Positions 11,492 through 22,240 of a stretch of DNA of 37,321 bases are shown here, in pieces. Position numbers and translations under genes: made by a program. This stretch comes from Theristus sp. LFF4_11 (Eukaryota > Nematoda > Chromadorea > Monhysterida > Xyalidae). Below the pieces are notes generated by a model. That model had not been told where the DNA came from, did not search any database, and was given only the letters and a program-made list of their open reading frames with translations. Location: positions 1 to 37,321 of the forward strand of contig JASANC010003736.1 in NCBI GenBank assembly GCA_030248135.1, given 5' to 3'. Every line of letters starts with the position of its first letter. Within the stretch, counting starts at the first letter, position 1.

Positions 11492-12305
11492 TTATTTAAA
11501 AATGCGCCAACGCACAAAAAAGGTGGAATATGGGCTATTAGGTGTAAGCAGTGAGAAACTTGGCAAGACAACTCTATTCAAGTCTCTGATGTGGTACACA
11601 CGGATACAAGTACATAAGAGCCATATTTTTGCGCCGTTTATTCATTATTTCGGTTGCACGTGCAACCCTCGTACATTGTAGACAAATGAAACTTTCACAC
11701 TTGCGGTATGTCGGGCATTTAGCGAGCGACCACAAAAACCTCTAAAATAACAACCAGACTTTTGATCGCTGACACTGGTTTGCACAGGACAAAGTGTATC
11801 GCAGAGGCATTGGTGAACTCAATGTCTCCTTCTGTGGTAAAGGCAATGGCTCACGGGACGGACGGTTTAACCTACATTCATACTCCCACGCCAATCAACA
11901 AGAGTTTGGTAAAAAAGAGTGAAAATTAACGGAAGACAACACCTTTTAGTCACTGGTGCTGGTGTGTACACAACGGTGCGTACACTACATGTACGTTAGC
12001 AACGATAATGCTACATGCAGCAATGTTTTGCAATCGCAATCTCTGATTGTTTTGTTTTTACACAGAGTTTACAGAAGTTCGCTGTGATTTCAAACTAAAC
12101 TGGAGAGGACAATTATAAAATAATTTTAAAGCTTTTTTTCGCTTTTCAGCAAAACAAAGGCGGCAAAAATATAACTCTTATGTACTTGTATCCGTGTGTA
12201 CCACATCAGAGACTTGAAAAGAGTTGTCTTGCCAAGTTTCTCACTGCTTACACCTATTAGCCCATATTCCACAATTTTTCATGCGTCTCCCGCATTTTTA
12301 CATAA
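11492..12305. mobile_element. Long-TIR element family B, copy 1
   Basis: An 814-bp element bounded by TTATTTAAAAATGCG and its mirror, flanked by TA. The terminal inverted repeats extend about 150 bp and include GATGTGGTACACACGGATAC and ACAAGTACATAAGAG, found inverted at 12180-12230. The inside holds no long open frame, so it is non-autonomous. Related copies are at 18514-19545 and 37097 to the window edge. Confidence 0.8.
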
Positions 12306-12899
12306 TATACGTACTTCTGAACATAATCTCTGTTTATGAAGAAAGCTGTCTGAAAAAAAAAACGCGACAAACGAAACGTACCGATCTGTGCCAGTTGCTT
12401 TTCAGCGAAATCACGTGAAACAATGAATTGTGAACCTCGGGCACAAAGTCACAGCGGAAGTGAGCGAACGCGAAGAAAGCTTCGAGAGAGGAGACATTGT
12501 GCTCTATCGCTTGTTGAAGAATTTGCTCTCTACAGTAGTCGATTACGATAACTGAAATGTTGGCATTTCTATACAGGGTGGGCCGGAAGTAGTGGTTCAC
12601 TTTTGATTGCCTATACTCTTCTTTGCCTATACTGTTTTACCTATTTTGCTGAAATTTGAACCTTACATGCCCAATTGTTTTTAAACATTAAAATGTTATA
12701 AACAAACTTGGTAACCACGTGGCTGCAATAACGCGATTTGTGCCGCCGAAATGTGACGATACAACCTAAAACGTTTAAAGAAAATTTGCCCGTTATAAAC
12801 CATGGTCCCCCAAAACATCTGCAAAACATTTGATGGACTAAAAAATTAACAGATTTCACTACACATCACAGAGAAAACAAATCGTATTTTATGTATTAA
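12306..12899. other. Intergenic with a solo mariner-like terminus
   Basis: TACAGGGTGGGCCGGAAGTA at about 12572 has the form of a mariner-type terminus (compare the element at 13635), but no partner end was found. Open frames on either strand at 12334-12600 show no transposase motif that I recognise. Confidence 0.35.
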
Positions 12900-13634
12900 A
12901 ACGCCTTGCACATAAGAGTGGTATGACTAGCGCTCGATGGCCAATAAATTGAATTTTGACATTTTGGGCTTAAACGATCCTACTAAGTGTCCTGAGTAAG
13001 CGCACAAAATTTATCGGCCAAACACCTACCGTAACCCGAGTTATGGGCCATTTTATGTGCTGGCCGACGGGCGCCGGTGACACCGGCGACCAATCGTCGA
13101 ATTGCATTTTTTGGGCTTTTAAAGCAATTTTACGCAAATCCGAGGTGACCACGTGAAAGAGGAGAACAAACTAAATCAGATCCATTTTTTTGATTGAATT
13201 TAGCAAATTTTTAGTTGTGCCCTGAAATTCTGGCTTGTACGACAGAAATTTAAAAAAACAGATAATAACAGTTACAGATAATCTCGCGATAACAGAAAGA
13301 TAGTAGCCCAGATTCTGGGCTTTAGGATGATGCCAAAATCGTGCCATGTTCTTATATTTTTTGCTATTTTAAAATAGTTTTCCGCCGGCCTGGTGGCCAA
13401 AAATGTTGAAAAAACGGCTTTTTGCCATATTTTCCCAACTCTTGTCTGCCAGGGTCAACGCATTCTGCTCTAAACTTGCTGACGTGACCTTCTGCTGTAC
13501 TCTGAGTATGTTGAATTTTCTAAATAACCCAATGGAATCTCTATCCAAACAAAAATATGGCTGTTTTTCGGCCGATTTTGGCCGAAAATCACGTGAGTAC
13601 CGGTTGTTACCATTTAGTCTGATTAGTTCAAGTA

Positions 13635-14549
13635 CAGGGTGGGCAAAAAAAGGTTCCATTTTCAAACTGCTGTCACTGACTTGTGTTTTAATATTATGAG
13701 CTGAAATTTTCAGCACTGATAAAACATATGATGCCATTTTACTGACAAAAATTTTTTTCCGATACATAATTCCTAGTGCTCACTGTGGCAGATTTTCTAA
13801 AAAGCTCGAAAAATCAACAAATTGACTGAAATGAGTGCAAGAAAAAATTAGTATCAAGGTGCGTGATTCAATTTTGAAACTGTTGCGAAGGTGACAAATG
13901 GGTCTTTTTGGATACCCGGGGTATTGATAGTTCAAATCATGCGCTCAGAGTGGAAAGGTCTCACACTTGAATTTCATTTGAGCTGCTCGAGCGAAATTCT
14001 GATGTTTCACAGCGGACTCGAGTCAGCAGCCATGCGACTGCGACAGAAAGAATTGTTCAGTTGACTTTTTGTTTTGTGTGTTGCTCTGTCTGTTAATTTG
14101 TTTCTTTTGAAAAGTTTTTCTGCGGTTTGAATAAAAACGGTGTTTCAGTTTCAGTTTTCTGCAGTTTCGTCATGGTTAAGTGGACAGCAGAACAACGGGT
14201 CTGGTATGCTATCTGGTGGGAGCAATCTGAAAGTTTTTCTGCAGTGACTCGCCAGTTTCGCGTAAAATTCAATCCAGCCGCTGCCGGATGAGAACCTTGA
14301 TGATGATTTGGACGTCTATGAGCAATGATTCGTTGTGAAATTCTTGGTTAAAAACCAGTTTTTTTGAAAATTTGGGAATTTTTAAACATTGTGCTGTAAA
14401 ACTGAATCTACTTGACCAAACTGGATAAAAATTTTGTCAGGAAAATGGCATCACATGTTTTATCAATGCTGAAAATTTCAGCTCATAATATTGAAACACC
14501 AGCCAGTGACAGCAGTTTGAAAATGGAACCTTTTTTTTGGCCCACCCTG
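13635..14549. mobile_element. Mariner-like element with broken transposase
   Basis: CAGGGTGGGCAAAAAAAGG at the left mirrors the right end (TTTTTTTTGGCCCACCCTG), flanked by TA at 13633-13634 and 14550-14551. The terminal inverted repeats extend about 125 bp. The 915-bp length is too short for a full transposase; a short N-terminal remnant lies at 14172-14291. It sits within the loop of the TTAA foldback. Confidence 0.8.
14172..14291 (+). pseudogene. Transposase N-terminal helix-turn-helix remnant
   Basis: A 39-codon frame starting MVKWTAEQRVWYAIWW and continuing SFSAVTRQFRVKFN resembles the N-terminal DNA-binding helix-turn-helix (DUF4817-type) of mariner-like transposases. It ends at a TGA, and no DDE catalytic region follows. 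It lies between the long terminal inverted repeats of the element at 13635-14549, which fits an internally deleted copy. Family assignment is from recalled motif shape. Confidence 0.55.
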
Positions 14550-14553
14550 TATA

Positions 14554-15015
14554 CCGTATTACCCCCAATAAACCCCCATGGGGGATTAATACGTCAGCGA
14601 CTTTTAGGGGTGGGGGTTTATTGGTGGGGGGGGATTATTGGTGGGGGGGGGGGTTTATTTACAAAAAAATTCTAGGGGTGGGGGTTTGTTGAAAAATGGC
14701 AAAAATACGTTGCATGGCAGGCAAGAAAGTCGCAGAAACTTCTACTCTACATAGAAATTTCCTTTTATAACAGCCTTTTGTACTGAAATTACTATTAACT
14801 CACCAATTTGGGGCCTTTGGTAGCACAATTTCATCATTTTCACTGCAACCAGCCACTGAATTCGCTGGGTATGTGTTTCAAACAGGTCTCCAATAATCCC
14901 CATGGGGGATTATTTGTGGGGGGGGGGGGATTATTCGGAAACTGGTCGGGGGGGTGGGGGTTTATTGGTGGGGGGGATTAATGGTGGGGGGGGGGGTTTA
15001 ATGGGGGTAATACGG
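14554..15015. mobile_element. MITE family D, copy 1 (C/G-run termini)
   Basis: Ends CCGTATTACCCCCAATAAAC and its mirror, flanked by TA (14552-14553, 15016-15017). Long runs of G and the palindrome CCCCCATGGGGG lie near both ends. The centre (14690-14880) is a conserved non-coding block also present at 21688-21845 and 25760-25920. It sits directly beside the right end of the mariner-like element, separated only by TATA. Confidence 0.85.
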
Positions 15016-15801
15016 TAACACCATACGTACCAGAAACAACCCAAAAAGGGCCAAAAAACCAAAAATCCTGAATGTTGGGTTATCCAAAATCGGTCGAAAA
15101 ACAGCCATATTTTTGCTTGGATGGAGTTTCCAGGTCATTTAGAAAATTAAACTTACTCAGAGTACAGCATAAAGTCACATCAGCAAGTTTTGAGCAGAAT
15201 GCGTTGACCCTGGCAGACAAGAGTTAGGAAAATATAGCAAGAAAGCCGTTTTTTGACATTTTTGGCCACCAGGCCGGCGGAAAACTTTTTTAAAATGGCA
15301 AAAAAGTAAGAACGGGGCAAGATTTTGGCATCACCATAAAGCCCAGAATCTTGGCTATCTTTCTGTTATTGCGAAATTATCTGTAACCGATAGAGCCGGG
15401 CGTTTTTTGAAAATCTCTGTCGTACAAGCCAGAATTTCAGGGCACAACTAAAAATTTAATAAATTTAATCAAAAAGTAGTGGATCTGATTCAGTTTGTTC
15501 TCCTCTTTCACGTGGTTATTTTGGATTTGCGTAAAATTGCTTTAAAAACCCAACAAATCCAATTCGACGATTGGTCGCCGGTGTCACCGGCGCCCGTCGG
15601 CCAACACATAAAATGGCCCATAACTCGGGTTACGGTAGGTGTTTGGCCGAAACATTTTGTGCGCTTACTCAGGACACTTAGTAGCATCGTTTTAGCCTAA
15701 AATATCAAAATTCAATTTTTTGGCCATCGAACGCCCCATTTGACATTTCATACGGATTTATTTATTCATATCGGAGTTTCCTGATTTTTCGCGAAATAAA
15801 A

Positions 15802-15818
15802 TGGATGGATGGATGGAT
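15802..15818. repeat. Short GGAT tandem repeat
   Basis: Four GGAT units inside the right arm of the foldback; the left arm lacks them. Confidence 0.8.
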
Positions 15819-15845
15819 ACCGCTCTTATGTGCAAGACGTTTTAA

Positions 15846-16768
15846 CGTTTAAAGTATTTTATGTCACGCAAATTAAGAATCGTCTCTTTCTTCGACATTC
15901 GGGCGTAGCTTACTGGCAACGGGAGTATGCGCCGGGTCGATGGCACGGGTCAAAAGGGCCAGATTCACTCAAAAATAATAATTGTATCTGTAGCTTACGG
16001 CGTGCCAGGCACAGGTTATTTGCTAGTGTTAACAACTGAGACTCACAATTCTTATCCAAATTGGCATGTTGGAAACACGAAAACCTTCTTCGGTCTCATC
16101 ACAGAAATGAACATTGAATACGGTATTGGTCAACGGAGATTCGGGTGTCGACTGCGATTGGGGACGAAACAGCGACTTTGAGCAGCGATCTAGAATACGG
16201 GATGTAATTTCCAACTTAGTCGAGTTTTTTTGAAACGCCTTCAAAAAATATAGCACATGCAGATGCAATTGTTCGTGCGTTTATCGATTCAAATGCACAA
16301 ACACGTGCACTTTTGTTTTTTAAAAATTGTATTAAATCTGAATCAATAATTAAATGCACGAAGATAAGATCAACATCTGAATCAACATTTCGTTGCGTTA
16401 CTGGCTAAACAATTTTAAGTCTTGAACTCGCAAAACTCACTACTACACCGCACGAAAATGCCGTCATTTGATTCAGAAACGTCAAACAATTCAAAAATAG
16501 TGTCCGTTTTCAAAACAGCAATCAGCAATGAAACACACAAGTGGCGATGAAACAAAATATAAAAAAATAGATATGAAAACATCTATTCACGAACCTCCAC
16601 ATTGATAAATTTGAAAGTGATGGAGAGCAAATTGATGTTGATATCTGGGCACTGTCAGAAAGTCAGAACAGTATTGACGTATTGCGAACGACTCTTGAAG
16701 TTAACAACATAAGACCTACCTACACCCCATATTTCTTTTGACATTTCCGCAGATATGCCTGAGACACA
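15846..16768. other. Intergenic region without a supported gene
   Basis: Two overlapping plus-strand frames (15809-16039 and 15927-16181) look mildly protein-like (for example VAYGVPGTGYLLVLTTETHN). They lack a clear splice context and I recognise no family. Confidence 0.35.
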
Positions 16769-17056
16769 TGATCGGAGGAAGATATTTGACAGATACCAAA
16801 GATGACTTGTTGATATTATCGTTACAGGAAGACGGGACAAAAGTTTCGGGGGGGAAACAATGACGTCATCCGACGTCTTTCGATCAGCTACCGTAACCCA
16901 ATTTTGCATTCGGGTTGAAAGTTTTTTTGTGGAACCAAAGATGACTTGTTGATACCACAGATGCGATCGTGCGTTGATTGAAACACCCAAATTACGATCC
17001 AAGGTACTCCATCAACAAGTCATGTTTGGTATCAACGAAATATCTTCCTGCGATCA
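16769..17056. repeat. Palindromic element with GATCG-AGGAAGATAT termini
   Basis: The left end (TGATCGGAGGAAGATATTTG, then ACCAAAGATGACTTGTTGAT) is mirrored at the right (ATCAACAAGTCATGTTTGGT, then ATATCTTCCTGCGATCA). A third, direct copy of ACCAAAGATGACTTGTTGAT lies at about 16935. Part of the inside (ATCGTTACAGGAAGACGGG) resembles 23404-23424. It has no coding content and is probably a MITE. Confidence 0.65.
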
Positions 17057-17299
17057 CAACAAGTTTTCCCTGTGCAACTCCTCGAGGTTGTCGTTATGTT
17101 GAGTTAAAAGAAATTCGCAAAAATAATTATTTAGGGTTTTGATTAAAATCGCCTGTAGTCTGTTGTGTTTATTATGCAGCGCGTTACTCAGTCAGTTTAT
17201 TCGTTTTACGTTTATTCACTCGTTAGCCGTCGTCACACACGTTTGAGAGAAGTAATAAAACCAACACGGAAACCAACGCCTTTATATGCGCCCACAGCC

Positions 17300-17995
17300 A
17301 ATACCCGACAAATCATGCGGATGCGCGAGCGAGCGCCAGCGAGCGGAGAGCGCATCACGCATAATATGAGCCGTTATCCCCTCGCGCGCTTTTTTCAAAT
17401 TTGCTCGCTGCGTCCTGCGAGCATAGTATAAGCCACAAACTTGGTTCCGTGCACACGAAACGAACACCCAAAGTTGTGCTTGGAGCCGCGAAAAATTTTT
17501 TATCCGACTACTTTTCATACGCTGTAGACACGAAAAACCTATTCTGAAAACAGTGTTACTTCTTTCCCTTTGTCCTTTTTTTTCAGGTATGTAATCAACA
17601 TGTGTTCGCCCTTTCAATTTTTACCTGCGACACTTTCACAGTCGAACAAAAATGTTCCCTGGGGTAATTCCACCCGGAGATTTTGAAAATTGGGTTAATT
17701 TTTTACCCCGACCCTGTTTTTGGGTAAAAATTGGGCATTTTTAATTGTTCGGAGGGTTTTCACCTGGTTTTAAGTGTTCGCCCTTTCAATTTTTAGCTGG
17801 GACACTTTCACAGTTGAACAAAAATGTTTCCTAGGGTAATTTCATCCGTATTTTTTGAAAATTTAGTTAATTTTTTTGCCCGGGCACTTTTTTGAGTCAA
17901 AATTGTGCATTCTTTGAAAGTTCGTAGCATTTTGACTGGGTATCAGTTTTTCACTCTTCAAATTTTGTCTGAGCTGCGAAAAATAGTAGGAAAAA
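17300..17995. repeat. Composite repeat G, copy 2, with two ~173-bp tandem units
   Basis: Matches the 8262-9100 repeat: GCGGATGCGCGAGCGAGCGC at 17318, ACACGAAACGAACACCCAAAG near 17454, then tandem units starting CGCCCTTTCAA at about 17605 and 17778. It runs directly into tandem array F, which suggests G, F and B travel as one larger repeat. Confidence 0.7.
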
Positions 17996-17999
17996 GGTC

Positions 18000-18450
18000 T
18001 AGTCCGTAGTAATTCAATGCGCTGATCACGGATTTTGGGTTAGTTTTCTTACGTGAGCAACTCTAGATGCTGAATCGTGACGATTTCGGGCGAATCGGCC
18101 GTCGAAATTGGCGAAATCGGTCCAGAAACGAAAAACAAGAAAAGATTGTTTTCCAGGGTAATTCAATGCGCTGATCACGGATTTTGGGTTAGTTTTCTTA
18201 CGTGAGCAACTCTAGATACCGAATCGTGACGATTTCGGGCGAATCGGCCGTCGAAATTGGCGAAATCGGTCCAGAAACGAAAAACAAGAAAAGGGTGTTT
18301 TCCAGGGTAATTCAATGCGCTGATTACGGATTTTGGGTTAGTTTTCTTACGTGAGCAACTCTAGATACTGAATCGTGACGATTTTGGGCGAATAGGCCGT
18401 AGAAATAGCATAGACGAAATTGGCCTAAAAACGAAAAATGAAAAACCTGA
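18000..18450. repeat. 149-bp tandem array F, copy 2 (three units)
   Basis: GAATCGTGACGATTT recurs at 18072, 18221 and 18370, an exact 149-bp step. The units are more alike than those at 10690-11430, which suggests recent amplification or homogenisation. Followed by CCTTCGGGGCTTATGTAAAA and a family B element, as in copy 1. Confidence 0.9.
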
Positions 18451-18513
18451 GTTGTGTGCCCAACGTATTGTGATTTTGGTCCGACCTTCGGGGCTTATGT
18501 AAAAGTCAGAATA

Positions 18514-19545
18514 TTATCTAAAAATGCGGGAGACGCATATAAAAGGAGGAATATGGCCTTGTGTAAGCAGTGAAAGACTTGGCTCGACAACCTTTTCAAG
18601 TCTCTGATGTGGTACACACGGATACAAGTACATAAGAGTCATATTTTTGCGCCGTTTATTTTTTATTTAGGTTGCAAGTGGCAACCCTCGTACATTGTAG
18701 ACAAATGAAACTTTCACATTTGCCTTTTTCTAGCATTTAGCGACCTCTAAAACCACTAAAATAACGATCAGACTTTAGATCGCTGACACTGGTTTGCACA
18801 AAGTGTATCGCAGAGGCATTGGGAACGCAAGGTCTCCTTCTGTGGCAATGACTCACCGGTTTATCCTGGCACAAGAGTTTGGTAAAAAGGGTGAAAATCA
18901 ACGGAAGACAACACTTTTTGCACTGGTGCTGCTGTATGCACAGCGGTGCGTACGTTAGCAACAACGATAAAGCTACATGCAGCAATGTTTTGCAATCTCT
19001 GATGTTTCTGTTTTTTGCACAGAATTTACAGTATAGCCGATTAAACATGGCAGCTTTTTTCAGGGTGCAAGGAGCGCGCGAATTTTGAATAAAAGAAAAA
19101 GAAGTTCAGAAACCAAATTGTATGCCAAATTTGACGCGTTTTTTAAGCTAATGGATTATCCGTATTATTCTGTTCATTCTTTCTCCCTTGCACACATGAT
19201 TGGAAATTATGTTGGCATTTTTGAAAAAGACAACTCCTAGTCAGCGACTAATCCCGCCTTGACGGACTGCCTCATTTATTCGGCCATGCTGTTCAGAATT
19301 TCGCACATGATGTGATTTTAGACTAAACTGAAGAGGACAATTGAAAAATATCTAGATAACTTCAAAATTTTTACGCTTTTCAACAAGCTTGTAAACAACA
19401 AACGCGGCGCAAAAATATGACTCTTATGTACTTGTATCCGTGTGTACCACATCAGAGACTTGAAAAGGTTGTCGAGCCAAGTCTTTCACTGCTTACACAA
19501 GGCCATATTCCTCCTTTTATATGCGTCTCCCGCATTTTTAGATAA
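18514..19545. mobile_element. Long-TIR element family B, copy 2
   Basis: Starts TTATCTAAAAATGCGGGAGA after TA and ends in the mirror sequence before TA at 19546-19547. The terminal inverted repeats extend about 140 bp. A family C MITE is nested at 19028-19293, and a family A MITE occupies the TA at its right boundary. No transposase frame is seen. Confidence 0.85.
19028..19293. mobile_element. MITE family C, copy 1, possibly hAT-type
   Basis: ACAGTATAGCCGATTAAACA at the left is imperfectly mirrored by TATTCGGCCATGCTGTT at the right. The 8-bp flanks are identical (CAGAATTT at 19020-19027 and 19294-19301), and 8-bp duplications are typical of hAT elements. Copies are at 26490-26756 (reversed) and 34358-34635. 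It is nested in family B copy 2. Confidence 0.7.
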
Positions 19546-19547
19546 TA

Positions 19548-19808
19548 CCGTAAAGTCTTGCATATAAGGTCGCCTAATATAAATTTGAAAATCAAAAATT
19601 TCTTTAAAAAGTGGAATATAATTTCGTGGACAGCCTGTGGGAGGGGGTCTTATAAAGCGAACATTGGGAATTCCGGGCCTTATAAACGAGGTAGGATTTC
19701 GACCATGAAAAAATTTTGAACTTTTTGGTTTCCCGCCGTCTGACACTCCGCCCACTTTTGGATGGGGGTCTTATAAGTGGGAGGAACCTTATATGCAAGA
19801 CTTTACGG
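19548..19808. mobile_element. MITE family A, copy 2
   Basis: 261 bp with the same CCGTAAAGTCTTGCATATAA termini as the copy at 2919-3180, flanked by TA. The left TA is also the right-hand TA of family B copy 2, so this copy inserted at, or next to, the older element's boundary. Confidence 0.9.
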
Positions 19809-19971
19809 TAGCTTTAGATATCCACAGCCACACACCATGCACCGTTCCATGCAACACAGACCACAATGACTCAAAGGAATAAATGAAATGTAAAGGCTAA
19901 ATAAAAGGGTACATTACAGAATGCTGCAAAATGCTGAAATGTTTTTTGTGTAATGCGACTGAAATCGCGTT

Positions 19972-20100
19972 GAGACGAGACACAAGAAGATGGTCGCGAG
20001 ACGAGCCGAGACACGCACGAGACAACCTTTTTCAAACTCCGCGATACGAGAAGACGAGACAGCAAAAAGCGCGCGAGACGAGACACGTCTAGCGGCAACC
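19972..20100. repeat. Degenerate CGAGA/GAGAC simple-repeat module
   Basis: Interspersed GAGACGAGAC-type motifs end at AGCGGCAACCC. Read on the minus strand this gives a GGGTTGCCGCT head followed by GTCTCG repeats. The head resembles the start of the CCGAAA module at 20858. Confidence 0.55.
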
Positions 20101-20385
20101 CTTATAGCGAACATGGGCCGGTTGTGGCCAGTTTTATAAAAAAATGAGTTGTGCCTGAAAAGATTTTTTACTTCAGGGTGTTCCATTTTCGGATAAATTC
20201 ACGAAGAGCTGGACCGGCAGTAACAAAATTGCATTTGCACTGCAAACTGCACTATGCTGTTTTTGTACTGCGTTTAAAACTGCCCTGCATCCTTAAAAAA
20301 TACAGTCAGTCAGTTGCCGTCATTTGTTTACGATGTAGTGTCAGCACACAATGCAGTAAAAAATGCAGTTAAAATGCAGTGCACA

Positions 20386-20443
20386 GTACAGTGCAGTGCA
20401 GGATGCAGTGCAGGATGCAGTGCAGGATGCAGTGCAGGATGCA
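20386..20443. repeat. 12-bp tandem repeat (TGCAGTGCAGGA)
   Basis: About four units of GCAGTGCAGGAT, preceded by looser ATGCAGT repeats from about 20350. No gene is seen around it. Confidence 0.85.
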
Positions 20444-20699
20444 ATGAGAAATTGTTGTGGTCTAATTTTTGGAACACTCCTCAAACTGTTCACTTTTCAC
20501 ACATAGGTTAGGTACTATACTCACTTTTATTATAAAACTGTCCACTGGGGTTAGACTTCAGGAGTTGTTGCATGTGCACTCATTTCAACTTTTCTGAGCA
20601 GTGTCCTGGTTACATCCTCGTTGATCGCGTCGAAAGTACCTGCAAAAAACGGTAAACGGCAACGGTTTTTTAACCGCAGACGCAGAACACTTTACTACA

Positions 20700-20721
20700 C
20701 AGAACAGAACAGAACAGAACA
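20700..20721. repeat. 5-bp AGAAC tandem repeat
   Basis: Four AGAAC units in a row; no associated gene. Confidence 0.8.
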
Positions 20722-20857
20722 AAAAAGAGAACTCCTTGCTGCTGAGTGATGAACTAGTTGCTTTAGGGGCGGGGTGGATCAGGCGCCCCCTCAAAAAAAG
20801 TCTGCAGAAAATAAAAAAAGCATTTGTTTAAGCACTTTTTCAACAGAACTATGTACT

Positions 20858-21075
20858 AGTGTTGCCGCGATAACCGAAAATGACTGTTACCGATCCGTAC
20901 CGAGGGCATTTTTGGCGAACCGAAACCGAAACCGCACCGAAGACTTTTTTATTTTTGAACCGAGACCGAAATCGTACCGACGACTTTTTTTTATTTTGAA
21001 CCGAAACCGAAACCTTACCGAATACCTTTTTTGGATTTTGAACCGAAACCGTCATTGTTTTTGCCCGAATTTTCG
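20858..21075. repeat. CCGAAA simple-repeat module, copy 1
   Basis: Starts GTGTTGCCGCGATAACCGAA and continues as loose ~45-bp units of CCGAAACCGAAACCG plus a GAAGACTTTTTT-type spacer. The open frames here are repeat-derived and not genes. Confidence 0.7.
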
Positions 21076-21189
21076 GTTCACGCAAGTCAAAGAACGAAAA
21101 TAAATAATATGCATTTTTTTCTGCAGAAGTTGTGTTTTTTTTTATTTCAATTTGATGCAAAAGCTTAGTTGTGTTGCGTACCTTTGCCG

Positions 21190-21380
21190 ATGCAAAATGC
21201 CAAAACCCATTCCAAAATTTATTCAATGCCAAAATACATTCCACAACTCATTCCATGCTAAAATCCATTCCAGAATTTAAAAAAATGCAGAAAGGAAGGA
21301 AAACATATCACACATTTTGGCATAGCATTATGGAATATTAGCATGGAATTAATTTGGAACGAATCTTGATATGCAATTTT
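21190..21380. repeat. Palindromic ATTCCAAAAT element, copy 2
   Basis: CATTCCAAAATTTATTCAAT-type motifs are followed by their inverted forms (TGGCATAGCATTATGGAATA), the same layout as at 1036-1210. It lies between the two CCGAAA modules. Confidence 0.6.
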
Positions 21381-21473
21381 AAAATTTTTATCTTCACGAA
21401 AAAGTTCATCAACATCAGCGAAAAACAAAACCCTGAATTTTCTGTTATTTAAAAAAATTGGTGTTTTTTATGA

Positions 21474-21675
21474 GTGAACCGAAAATGACGGTTACCCATT
21501 ACGAAAATGCGAACCATACCGCGAGCATTTTTGGCGAACCGAAACCGAAACCGTACGGAAGATTTTTTTGGATTTTGAACCGAATCGAAAACCGTACCGT
21601 GGCCTGACCTGAAAACCAAAACCAAAACCGTACCGAAGATTTTTTTAGCATTTTTTACCGAAACCGGTTCGTGGC
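21474..21675. repeat. CCGAAA simple-repeat module, copy 2
   Basis: A second block starting TGAACCGAAAATGACGGTTA, with CGAACCGAAACCGAAACCG and GAAGATTTTTTT spacers as in copy 1. Confidence 0.7.
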
Positions 21676-21687
21676 CCAAAAACGTGC

Positions 21688-22003
21688 AGCGAATTCAGTG
21701 GCTGAATGCAGTGACATTGGTGAAATTGTGCTACCAAAGGCCCCAAATGGATGAGTTAATGGTAATTTCATTACAAAAGGCTATTATAAAAGGAATTTCT
21801 ATGTAGAGTAGAAGTTTCTGCGACTTTCTTGCCTGCCATGCAAGGTATTTTTGCTATTTTTCAACAAACCCCCACCCCTAGAATTTGTTGTAAATAAACC
21901 CTCCCCCCCACCAATAATCTCCCCCCCCCCCTCCAATAAACCCCCACCTCTAAAACTCGCTGACGTATTAATCCCCCATGGGGGTGTATTGGAGGTAATA
22001 CGG
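21688..22003. mobile_element. MITE family D, truncated copy 2
   Basis: Holds the family D core (GCGAATTCAGTGGCTGAATG) and one C-rich end finishing GGAGGTAATACGG before TA. The other terminus is missing; the CCGAAA module ends just before it. Confidence 0.8.
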
Positions 22004-22240
22004 TACGTAAACCTTTGACATGAAATACCGAAAAGTCCAAATGTATTTTTAACACCGTTTGCACCTAAGAAGTGGAAGGGGGGGAGGGGGTCTGCGCTAC
22101 CTGGTCAAGATTTTAAACTAATGGTGGTATAGTGACATTCTACTAATCAAAGGCGCTGTGACCTTGCTGCTGAACGGTGTGTCGGAAACGTTTAAAAAAA
22201 TAGGAACACCTTTTTGTTGTACAGTTAACAATGGACAATG

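Larger units (their letters stand above)
12900..15841. mobile_element. TTAA-flanked foldback element with nested insertions
   Basis: The ends (AACGCCTTGCACATAAGAG and CTCTTATGTGCAAGACGTT) are inverted repeats flanked by TTAA at 12896-12899 and 15842-15845. Arms of about 0.7 kb are long inverted copies of each other: for example the stretch with GTCGGCCAACACATAAAATG and CACCGGCG occurs inverted at 13040-13090 and 15580-15625, and the segment around GTCAACGCATTCTGCTC at 13454-13470 is mirrored near 15190. The centre is occupied by two later elements (13635-14549 and 14554-15015). TTAA suggests piggyBac-type integration, but the ends do not start with the usual CCY and no transposase is present. 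Confidence 0.75.

Noticed and set aside
20774..21679. Open frames rich in RNRN or VSVQN repeats
   Set aside because: Produced by the CCGAAA simple-repeat modules on either strand; no gene context.
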